In this document: piece by piece, positions 14,601 to 24,924 of the stretch
How the letters are laid out: each line of letters begins with the position of its first letter
How positions within the stretch are numbered: the first letter of the stretch is position 1
Source of the DNA: Sialis fuliginosa
Lineage: Eukaryota; Arthropoda; Insecta; Megaloptera; Sialidae
NCBI GenBank assembly: GCA_961205875.1
Contig: OY540809.1
Location: forward strand, 32,686,267-32,750,266
Reading direction: 5' to 3'
DNA length: 64,000 nucleotides
Translations under genes and position numbers: made by a program
Notes under the pieces: model-generated
Database searches by the model: none
The model's input: only the letters and a program-made list of their open reading frames with translations
Told to the model about the DNA's origin: nothing

Positions 14601-16880
14601 CATAAATTTAAGCATAAATTGAACATAAATTTCAACATAAATTTAAACATTAATTTAAACATAAATTTAAAATAAATTTAAACATAAATTTAAAATAAAT
14701 TTAAACATAAATTTAAACATAAATTAAAACATAAATTTAAACATAAACCTAAACATAAACTTAAACATAAATTTAAACATAATTTAAAACATAAATTTAA
14801 ACATAAATTTAAACATAAATTTAAACATAAATTTGAACATAAAGTAAAACATAAATTTAAACATAAATTTAAACATAAATTTAAACATAAATTTAAACAT
14901 AAATTTAAACATAAATTAAAACATAAATTAAAACATAAACTTAAACATAAACTTAAACATAAATTTAAACATAAATTTAAACATAAATTTAAACATAAAT
15001 TAAAACATAAATTTAAACATAAATTTAAACATAAATTAAAACATAAACTTAAACATAAACTGAAACATAAATTTAAACATAAATTTAAACATAAATTTAA
15101 ACATAAACTTAAACATAAACTGAAACATAAATTTAAACATAATTTTAAACATAAATTTAAACATAAATTAAAACATAAACTTAAATTTAAACATAAATTT
15201 AAACATAAATTTAAAATAAATTTAGACATAAATTTAAACATAAATTTAAACATAAATTTAAACATAAATTTAAACATAAATTTAAACATAAATTTAAACA
15301 TAAATTTAAACATAAATTTAAACATAAATTTAAACATTAATTTAAACATAAAATAAAACATAAACTTAAATTTAAACATAAATTTAAACATAAATTTAAA
15401 CATAAATTTAAACATAAATTTTAACATAAATTTAAACTTAAATTTAAACATAAATTTAAACATAAATTTAAACTTAAATTTAAACATAAACTTAAACATA
15501 AATTTAAACTTAAATTAAAACATAAATTTAAACATAAATTTAAACATAAATTAAAACATAAACTTAAATTGAAACATAAATTTAAACATAAATTTACACA
15601 TAAATTTAAACATAAATTTAAACATAAATTTAAACATAAATTTAAAATAAATTTAAACATAAATTGAAACATAAATTTAAACATAAATTTAAACATAAAT
15701 TTAAACATAAATTTAAACATAAATTTAAACATAAATTTAAACATAAATTTAAACATAAATTTAAACATAAATTTAAACATAAATTTAAACATAAATTAAA
15801 ACATAAATTTAAACATAAACTTAAACATAAACTTAAACATAAACTTAAACATAAATTTAAACAGAAATTTAAACATAAATTAAAATATAAACTTAAATTT
15901 AAACATAAATTTAAACATAAATTTAAACATAAATTTTAACATAAATTTAAACATAAATTTAAACATAAATTTAAACATAAATTAAAACATAAATTTAAAC
16001 ATCAATATAAACATAACTTTAAGCATAAATTGAACATAAATTTCAACATAAATTTAAACATTAATTTAAACATAAATTTAAAATAAATTTAAACATAAAT
16101 TTAAACATAAATTAAAACATAAATTTAAACATAAACCTAAACATAAACTTAAACATAAATTTAAACATAATTTAAAACATAAACTTAAACATAAACTTAA
16201 ACATAAATTTAAACATAAATTTAAACATAAATTTAAACATAAATTTGAACATAAAGTAAAACATAAATTTAAACATAAATTTAAACATAAATTTAAACAT
16301 AAATTTAAACATAAATTAAAACATAAATTAAAACATAAACTTAAACATAAACTTAAACATAAATTTAAACATAAATTTAAACATAAATTTAAACATAAAT
16401 TAAAACATAAACTTAAATTTAAACATAAATTTAAACATAAATTTTAACATAAATTTAAACATAAATTTAAACATAAATTTAAACATAAACTTAAACATAA
16501 ATTTAAACATAAATTTATACATAAATTTAAACATAAATTTAAACATAAATTTAAACATAAATTTAAACATAAATTTAAAATAAATTTAAACATAAATTTA
16601 AACATAAATTTAAACATAAATTTAAACATCAATTTAAACATAAATTTAAACATAAATTTAAACATAAACTTAAATTTAAATATAAATTTTAACATAAAAT
16701 TAAACATAAATTTAAATATAAATTTAAAATAAATTTAAACATAAACTTAAACATAAATTTAAACATAAATTTAAACATAAATTTAAACATAATTTTAAAC
16801 TTAAATTTAAACATAAATTTAAACATAAATTTAAACATAAATTTAAACATAAATTAAAACATAAACTTAAATTTAAACAC
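11691..16880. repeat. Long 12-mer block with ~400-bp internal periodicity
   Basis: A T-rich leader runs to ~11899, followed by nearly 5 kb of AAATTTAAACAT-type units with few hexamer runs. A landmark (AAATAAATTTAGACAT) recurs at about 12631, 13038, 13480, 13874 and 15213. The first four are 394-442 bp apart, so a second, shorter higher-order repeat is nested in the satellite. Confidence 0.9.
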
Positions 16881-19257
16881 ACTTAAACATAAACATAAAC
16901 ATAAACATAAACATGAACATAAACATAAACATAAACATAAACATAAACATAAACATAAACATAAACATAAACATAAACATAAACATAAACATAAACATAA
17001 ACATAAACATAAACATAAACATAAACTTAAACATAAACTTAAACATAAACTTAAACATAAAGTTAAATATAAACTTAAACAAAAACATGAACATAAACAT
17101 AAACATAAACATAAACATAAACATAAACATTTACATAAACATAAACATAAACATAAACATAAACATAAACATAAACATAAACATAAATTAAAACATAAAC
17201 TTAAAAATAAACATAAATTAAAACATAAACTTAAACATAAACTTAAACATAAACTTAAACATAAACTTAAACATAAACTTAAACATAAACTTAAACATAA
17301 ACTTAAACATAAAAATAAACATAAACATAGACATAGACATAGACATAAACAAAAACATAAACATAAACATAAACATAAACATAAACATAAACATAAACAT
17401 AAACATAAACATAAACATAAACATAAACATATACATAAACATAAACAAAAACATAAACATAAACATAAACATAAACATAAACATAAACATAAACATAAAC
17501 ATAAACATAAACATAAACATAAACATAAACATAAATTAAAACATAAACTTAAACATAAACTTAAACATAAACTTAAACATAAACTTAAACATAAACTTAA
17601 ACATAAATTTAAACGTAAATTTAAACATAAATTTAAACATAAATTTGAACATAAAGTAAAACATAAATTTAAACATAAATTTAAACATAAATTTAAACAT
17701 AAATTTAAACATAAATTTAAACATAAATTAAAACATAAATTAAAACATAAACTTAAACATAAACTTAAACATAAATTTAAACATAAATTTAAACATAAAT
17801 TTAAATATAAATTAAAACATAAACTTAAATTTAAACATAAATTTAAACATAAATTTTAACATAAATTTAAACATAAATTTAAACATAAATTTAAACATAA
17901 ACTTAAACATAAATTTAAACATAAATTTATACATAAATTTAAACATAAATTTAAACATAAATTTAAACATAAATTTAAACATAAATTTAAAATAAATTTA
18001 AACATAAATTTAAACATAAATTTAAACATAAATTCAAACATCAATTTAAACATAAATTTAACCATAAATTTAAACATAAACTTAAATTTAAATATAAATT
18101 TTAACATAAAATTAAACATAAATTTAAATATAAATTTAAAATAAATTTAAACATAAACTTAAACATAAATTTAAACATAAATTTAAACATAAATTTAAAC
18201 ATAAATTTAAACTTAAATTTAAACATAAATTTAAACATAAATTAAAATATAAACTTAAATTTAAACATAAATTTAAACATAAATTTAAACATAAATTTAA
18301 ACATAAATTAAAACATAAACTTAAATTTAAACACACTTAAACATAAACATAAACATAAACATAAACATGAACATAAACATAAACATAAACATAAACATAA
18401 ACATAAACATAAACATAAACATAAACATAAACATAAACATAAACAAAAACTTAAACATAAACTTAAACATAAACTTAAACATAAAGTTAAATATAAACTT
18501 AAACAAAAACATGAACATAAACATAAACATAAACATAAACATAAACATAAACATAAACATAAACATAAACATAAACATAAACATAAACATAAACATAAAT
18601 TAAAACATAAACTTAAAAATAAACATAAATTAAAACATAAACTTAAACATAAACTTAAACATAAACTTAAACATAAACTTAAACATAAACTTAAACATAA
18701 ACATAAACATAAACATAGACATAGACATAGACATAAACAAAAACATAAACATAAACATAAACATAAACATAAACATAAACATAAACATAAACATAAACAT
18801 AAACATAAACATGAACATGAACATAAACAAAAACATAAACATAAACATAAACATAAACATAAACATAAACATAAACATAAACATAAATTAAAACATAAAC
18901 TTAAACATAAACTTAAACATAAACTTAAACATAAACTTAAACATAAACTTAAACATAAACTTAAACATAAACTTAAACATAAACTTAAACATAAAGTTAA
19001 ATATAAACATAAACATAAACATAAACATAAACATAAACATAAACATAAACATAAACATAGACATAGACATAGACATAGACATAGACATAGACATAGACAT
19101 AGACATAGACATAAACATAAACATAAACATAACATAAACATAAACATAAACATAAACATAGACATAGACATAGACATAGACATAGACATAGACATAGACA
19201 TAAACATAAACATAAACATAAACATAAACATAAACATAAGCAAAAGAATAAACATAA
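16881..19257 (+). repeat. Mixed hexamer runs (AAACAT, AAACTTAAACAT, AGACAT)
   Basis: Alternating short runs of AAACAT, of the 12-mer AAACTTAAACAT, and of AGACAT (for example 19055-19113 and 19158-19200). Two ~1.4-kb segments inside resemble each other: the features near 16444-17200 recur near 17856-18600. Confidence 0.9.
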
Positions 19258-19510
19258 ACTAAATCATACACGTAAATAAATATATAACAACATCTGCAAA
19301 TCGACTCGATTTATATTAAATCGGTGTATTTTGATAATAAACGTCTCGATTCGTACCAATAACAATCGGAACAAATTATTTTAAATCAATTCCATCAGTT
19401 TGGATACTTATCGGAAATTTAGTGTCTAAATGACTAGATTTGACATTATTTGATGTAATTTGAGTGAAATGATGATTTTCGACTCAATTCGTTTTTACAA
19501 TTAAAAATAA
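19258..19510 (+). repeat. Satellite spacer, full copy (subfamily B)
   Basis: A diverged subfamily with ACACGTAAATAAATATATAACAAC, AACAATCGGAACAAATT and GTGAAATGATGATTTTCGACTC. The dyad has one mismatch (CGATTTA). It is preceded by the signature AAGCAAAAGAATAAAC, which is shared by all subfamily B copies. Confidence 0.94.
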
Positions 19511-20434
19511 TGTTTATGTTTATGTTTATGTTTATGTTTATGTTTATGTTTACGTTTACGTTTACGTTTACGTTTATGTTTATGTTTTTGTTTATGTTTA
19601 AGTTTATGTTTAACATAAACATAAACATAAACATAAACATAAACATAAACATTAACATAGACATAGACATAGACATAAACATAGACATGAACATAAACAT
19701 AAACATAAACATAAACATAAACATAAACAAAAACGTAAACGTAAACGTAAACGTAAACGTAAACGTAAACGAAAACGTAAACGTAAACGTAAACGTAAAC
19801 GTAAACGTAAACGTAAACGTAAACGTAAACGTAAACGTTAACGTAAACGTAAACGTAAACGTAAACGTAAACGTAAACGTAAACGTAATCGTAAACGTAA
19901 ACGTAAACGTAAACGTAAACATAAACAAAAACATAAACATAAACATAAACATAAACATAAACATAAACATAAACATAAACATAAACATAAATTAAAACAT
20001 AAACTTAAACATAAACTTAAACATAAACTTAAACATAAACTTAAACATAAACTTAAACATAAACTTAAACATAAACTTAAACATAAACATAAACATAAAC
20101 ATAAACATAGACATAGACATAGACATAAACAAAAACATAAACATAAACATAAACGTAAACATAAACATAAACATAAACATAAATTAAAACATAAACTTAA
20201 ACATAAACTTAAACATAAACTTAAACATAAACTTAAACATAAAGTTAAATATAAACTTAAACATAAACATAAACATAAACATAAACATAAACATAAACAT
20301 AAACATAAACATAAACATAAACATAAACATAAACATAAACATAAACATAAACATAGACATAGACATAGACATAAACATAAACATAAACATAAACATAAAC
20401 ATAAACATAAACATAAGCAAAAGAATAAACATAA
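19511..20434. repeat. Higher-order block with AAACGT run, strand switch at ~19612
   Basis: A short T-rich leader contains TTTACG words. The strand switches at 19612. The A-rich strand then carries ~32 AAACGT words (19735-19920) and mixed AAACAT, AAACTT and AGACAT runs. Confidence 0.93.
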
Positions 20435-20688
20435 ACTAAATCATACACGTAAATAAATATATAACAACATCTGCAAATCGACTCGATTTGTATTAAATCG
20501 GTGTATTTTGATAATAAACGTCTCGATTCGTACCAATAACAATCGGAACAAATTATTTTAAATCAATTCCATCAGTTTGGATACTTATCGGAAATTTAGT
20601 TTCTAAATGACTAGATTTGACATTATTTGCTGTAATTTGAGTGAAATGATGATTTTTGACTCAATTCGTTTTTACAATTAAAAATAAT
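20435..20688 (+). repeat. Satellite spacer, full copy (subfamily B)
   Basis: Full copy with a perfect 17-bp dyad. It ends ACAATTAAAAATAATG, where the T-rich leader begins. Confidence 0.94.
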
Positions 20689-21803
20689 GTTTATGTTTAT
20701 GTTTATGTTTATGTTTATGTTTACGTTTACGTTTACGTTTACTTTTACGTTTACGTTTACGTTTACGTTTACGTTTACGTTTACGTTTACGTTTACGTTT
20801 ACGTTTACGTTTACGTTTACGTTTACGTTTACGTTTACGTTTACGTTTACGTTTACGTTTACGTTTACGTTTACGTTTACGTTTACGTTTACGTTTACGT
20901 TTACGTTTACGTTTACGTTTACGTTTACGTTTACGTTTACGTTTACGTTTACGTTTACGTTTACGTTTACGTTTACGTTTACGTTTACGTTTACGTTTAC
21001 GTTTACGTTTACGTTTACGTTTACGTTTACGTTTACGTTTACGTTTACGTTTACGTTTACGTTTACGTTTACGTTTACGTTTACGTTTACGTTTATGTTT
21101 TTGTTTATGTTTATGTTTATGTTAATGTTAATGTTTATGTTTATGTTTATGTTTATGTTTTTGTTTATGTTTATGTTTAAGTTTATATTTAAGTTTATGT
21201 TTAAGTTTATGTTTAACATAAACATAAACATAAACATAAACATAAACATAAACATAAACATAAACATAAACATAAACATAGACATAGACATAGACATGAA
21301 CATAAACATAAACATAAACATAAACATAAACATAAACAAAAACGTAAACGTAAACGTAAACGTTAACGTAAACGTAAACGTAAACGTAAACGAAAACGTA
21401 AACGTAAACGTAAACGTAAATGTAAACGTAAACGTAAACATAAACAAAAACATAAACATAAACATAAACATAAACATAAACATAAACATAAACATAAACA
21501 TAAACATAAATTAAAACATAAACTTAAACATAAACTTAAACATAAACTTAAACATAAACTTAAACATAAACTTAAACATAAACTTAAACATAAACATAGA
21601 CATAGACATAAACAAAAACATAAACATAAACATAAACATAAACATAAACATAAACATAAACATAAACAAAAACATAAACATAAACATAAACATAAACATA
21701 AACATAAACATAGACATAGACATAGACATAGACATAAACATAAACATAAACATAAACATAAACATAAACATAAACATAAACATAAGCAAAAGAATAAACA
21801 TAA
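20689..21803. repeat. Higher-order block, strand switch at ~21215
   Basis: The T-rich arm (20689-21214) is dominated by TTTACG. After the switch the A-rich arm carries AAACAT, AGACAT and ~15 AAACGT words (21340-21437). The two arms are partly complementary and could fold back over more than 100 bp. Confidence 0.93.
20720..21091 (-). repeat. (TTTACG)n CpG-rich hexamer run, ~62 copies
   Basis: About 62 consecutive TTTACG hexamers with only one visible substitution (TTTACT at ~20738). Every hexamer contributes a CpG inside an ACGT palindrome. Flanking hexamers are TTTATG, which is the CpG-to-TpG transition product of TTTACG. Confidence 0.97.
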
Positions 21804-22058
21804 ACTAAATCATACACGTAAATAAATATATAACAACATCTGCAAATCGACTCGATTTGTATTAAATCGGTGTATTTTGATAATAAACGTCTCGATTCGT
21901 ACCAATAACAATCGGAACAAATTATTTTAAATCAATTCCATCAGTTTGGATACTTATCGGAAATTTAGTGTCTAAATGACTAGATTTGACATTATTTGAT
22001 GTAATTTGAGTGAAATGATGATTTTCGACTCAATTCGTTTTTACAATTAAAAATAATG
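21804..22058 (+). repeat. Satellite spacer, full copy (subfamily B)
   Basis: Third subfamily B copy with a perfect dyad. It is followed by a short T-rich leader and a switch at ~22151. Confidence 0.94.
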
Positions 22059-22372
22059 TTTATGTTATGTTTATGTTTATGTTTATGTTTATGTTTATGT
22101 TTAAGTTTATATTTAAGTTTATGTTTAAGTTTATGTTTAAGTTTATGTTTAACATAAACATAAACATAAACATAAACATAGACATAGACATAAACATAGA
22201 CATGAACATAAACATAAACATAAACATAAAAAACGTAAACGTAAACGTAAACGTAAACGTAAACGAAAACGAAAACGTAAACGTAATTTTTACATAAACA
22301 TAAACATAAACATAAACAAAAACATAAACATAAACATAAACATAAACATAAACATAAACATAAACATAAACA
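22059..22372. repeat. Short satellite block with strand switch at ~22151
   Basis: A T-rich arm of ~90 bp is followed by an A-rich arm of ~220 bp that includes about ten AAACGT or AAACGA words (22232-22287). Confidence 0.92.
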
Positions 22373-22450
22373 TTATTTTTAAATGTAAAAACGAATTGAG
22401 TCGAAAATCATCATTTCACTCAAATTACATCAAATAATGTCAAATCTAGT
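22373..22450 (-). repeat. Inverted, truncated satellite spacer
   Basis: Reverse complement of the distal ~80 bp of the subfamily B spacer (AAAAACGAATTGAGTCGAAAA through AATGTCAAATCTAGT). It then runs into CTAGTTTAGTCTAGTCTAG. It is the first of two near-identical inverted copies. Confidence 0.94.
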
Positions 22451-23905
22451 CTAGTTTAGTCTAGTCTAGTTTATGTTTATGTTTATGTTTATGTTTAAGT
22501 TTATGTCTAAGTTTATGTTTTAGTTTATGTTTAAATTTATGTTTGAATTTATGTCCAAGTTTATGTTTAAGTTTATTTTTTAGTGTATGTTTAAGTTTAT
22601 GTTTTATGTTTATGTCTAAGTTTATGTTTCAGTTTATGTTTAAGTTTATGTTTAAGTTTATGTTTAATTTTATGTTTAAGTTAATGTTTAAGATTATGTT
22701 TTAATTTATGTTTAAGTTTATGTTTAAGTTTATGTTTACGTTTATGTTTAAGTTTATGTTTAAGTTTATGTTTAAGTTTATGTTTAAGTTTATGTTTAAG
22801 TTTATGTTTAAGTTTATGTTTAAGTTTATGTTTAAGTTTATGTTTAAGTTTATGTCTAAGTTTATGTTTTAATTTATGTTTAAATTTATGTTTGAATTTA
22901 TGTCCAAGTTTATGTTTTATGTTTATGTCTAAGTTTATGTGTAAATTTATGTTTAAATTTATGTTTTAATTTATGTTTTAAATTATGTTTAAATTTATGT
23001 TTATGTTAAAATTTATGTTTAAATTTATGTTTAAATTTATGTTTTAATTTATGTTTATGTTTAGTTTAGGTTTAAGTTTATGTTTATGTTTATGTTTATG
23101 TTTATGTTTATGTTTATGTTTATGTTTATGTTTATGTTTATGTTTATGTTTATGTTTATGTTTATGTTTATGTTTATGTTTATGTTTATGTTTATGTTTA
23201 TGTTTATGTTTATGTTTATGTTTATGTTTATGTTTATGTTTATGTTTATGTTTATGTTTATGTTTATGTTTATGTTTATGTTTATGTTTATGTTTATGTT
23301 TATGTTTATGTTTATGTTTAAGTTTATGTTTAAGTTTATGTTTAAGTTTATGTTTAAGTTTATGTTTAAGTTTATGTTTTAATTTATGTTTAAGTTTATG
23401 TTTAAGTTTATGCTTAAGTTTATGTATAAGTTTATGTTTAAGTTTATGTTTAAGTTTATGTCTAAGTTTATGTTTTAATTTATGTTTAAATTTATGTTTG
23501 AATTTATGTCCAAGTTTATGTTTAAGTTTATGTTTAAGTTTATGTTTTAATTTATGTTTAAGTTTATGTTTAAGTTTATGCTTAAGTTTATGTATAAGTT
23601 TATGTTTAAGTTTATGTTTAAGTTTATGTCTAAGTTTATGTTTTAATTTATGTTTAAATTTATGTTTGAATTTATGTCCAAGTTTATGTTTAAGTTTATT
23701 TTTAAGTTTATGTTTAAGTTTATGTTTAAGTTTATGTTTATGTTTATGTTTAACATAAACATAAACATAAACATAAACATAGACATAGACATAAACATAG
23801 ACATAAACATAAACATAAACATAAACATAAACATAAACATAAACATAAACATAAACATAAACATAAACAAAAACATAAACATAAACTTAAACATAAACAT
23901 AAACA
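22451..23905. repeat. T-rich satellite, strand switch at ~23752
   Basis: TTTAAG/TTTATG words with landmarks such as TTTGAATTTATGTCCAAG (22541, 22894, 23496, 23667). A pure TTTATG run occupies ~23075-23320. The A-rich arm is 23752-23905. Confidence 0.93.
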
Positions 23906-23983
23906 TTATTTTTAAATGTAAAAACGAATTGAGTCGAAAATCATCATTTCACTCAAATTACATCAAATAATGTTAAATCTAGT
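23906..23983 (-). repeat. Inverted, truncated satellite spacer (second copy)
   Basis: Same truncated inverted spacer as at 22373, including the CTAGTCTAGTTTAG tail, displaced by ~1,533 bp. The satellite that follows also matches, which shows a segmental tandem duplication. Confidence 0.94.
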
Positions 23984-24665
23984 CTAGTTTAGTCTAGTCT
24001 AGTTTATGTTTATGTTTAAGTTTATGTCTAAGTTTATGTTTTAGTTTATGTTTAAATTTATGTTTGAATTTATGTCCAAGTTTATGTTTAAGTTTATTTT
24101 TTAGTGTATGTTTAAGTTTATGTTTTATGTTTATTTCTAAGTTTATGTTTCAGTTTATGTTTATGTTTATGTTTAATTTTATGTTTAAGTTTATGTTTAA
24201 GTTTATGTTTTAATTTATGTTTAAGTTTATGTTTAAGTTTATGTTTAAGTTTATGTTTAAGTTTATGTTTAAGTTTATGTTTAAGTTTATGTTTAATTTT
24301 ATGTTTAAGTTTATGTTTAAGTTTATGTCTAAGTTTATGTTTTAATTTATGTTTAAATTTATGTTTGAATTTATGTCCAAGTTTATGTTTTATGTTTATG
24401 TCTAAGTTTATGTGTAAATTTATGTTTAAATTTATGTTTTAATTTATGTTTTAAATTATGTTTAAATTTATGTTTATGTTAAAATTTATGTTTAAATTTA
24501 TGTTTTAATTTATGTTTTAAATTATGTTTAAATTTATGTTTATGTTTAGTTTAGGTTTAAGTTTATGTTTATGTTTATGTTTAAATTTATGTTTAAATTT
24601 ATGTTTTAATTTATGTTTTAATTTATGTTTAATTTTATGTTTAAATTTAATAAACTTATTAAACT
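23984..24665 (-). repeat. T-rich satellite, terminal block
   Basis: TTTAAG/TTTATG/TTTAAA words that parallel 22451-23050. This is the last satellite block before the gypsy element. Confidence 0.92.
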
Positions 24666-24700
24666 ATTGGTACGAATCGAGACGTTTATTATCAAAATAC
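24666..24700 (-). repeat. Inverted fragment of the satellite spacer core
   Basis: ATTGGTACGAATCGAGACG and the following bases are the reverse complement of the spacer segment CGTCTCGATTCGTACCAAT. Only ~35 bp remain. Confidence 0.9.
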
Positions 24701-24710
24701 TGTTATATAT

Positions 24711-24778
24711 ATGTGTTTGTATATGTGTTTGTGTTTGTGTTTGTGTTTGTGTTTGTGTTTGTGTTTGTGTTTGTATTT
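24711..24778 (+). repeat. (GTGTTT)n run
   Basis: About ten GTGTTT hexamers sit at the satellite-to-gypsy boundary. TTTGTG is one transition from TTTATG, so this may be another word of the same hexamer family. Confidence 0.9.
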
Positions 24779-24924
24779 GAGCGTTTCCAGTAGTTTTTTT
24801 AAAAACATGGCGCACGTATGTCACCGATTTTGTTCCTAATTTTTTTTCTCAAAGTACATATGAAAAAAACATGTTTCCCCAAAACTTGGCTCTAATATAG
24901 GTAATCTATATGTTAAGTTACGAT

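Larger units (their letters stand above)
1..24704. repeat. Hexamer-phased satellite superarray
   Basis: The whole stretch is built from 6-bp words of the form AAANNT (AAACAT, AAATTT, AAACTT, AAACGT, AGACAT, AAACAA) on one strand or the other. It is broken only by copies of a ~255-bp spacer. Words occur as pure hexamer runs or in pairs, chiefly the 12-mer AAATTTAAACAT and its variant AAACTTAAACAT. Because 6 is a multiple of 3, most frames stay open for hundreds of codons and give dipeptide-like ORFs (MF, VY, CL, KH, NI). These are by-products, not genes. Sub-blocks are listed separately. Confidence 0.97.

Noticed and set aside
211..24000. Dozens of ORFs of 60-315 codons in the satellite with repeats such as MFKF, MFMF, VYVY, CLCL, NINL and KHKF
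   Set aside because: They arise because the 6-bp repeat unit is a multiple of three and lacks stops in up to five of six frames. Overlapping ORFs exist on both strands over the same bases, with no signal for expression.
1..24704. CRISPR-like array or telomere
   Set aside because: Repeats and spacers are not of CRISPR form (there are no unique spacers of constant length), and the hexamers are not TTAGG or a G-rich telomere motif. The sequence is eukaryotic.
24618..24824. 68-codon minus-strand ORF over the (GTGTTT)n run
   Set aside because: Its sequence is mostly QTQTQT from the simple repeat, with no family resemblance.
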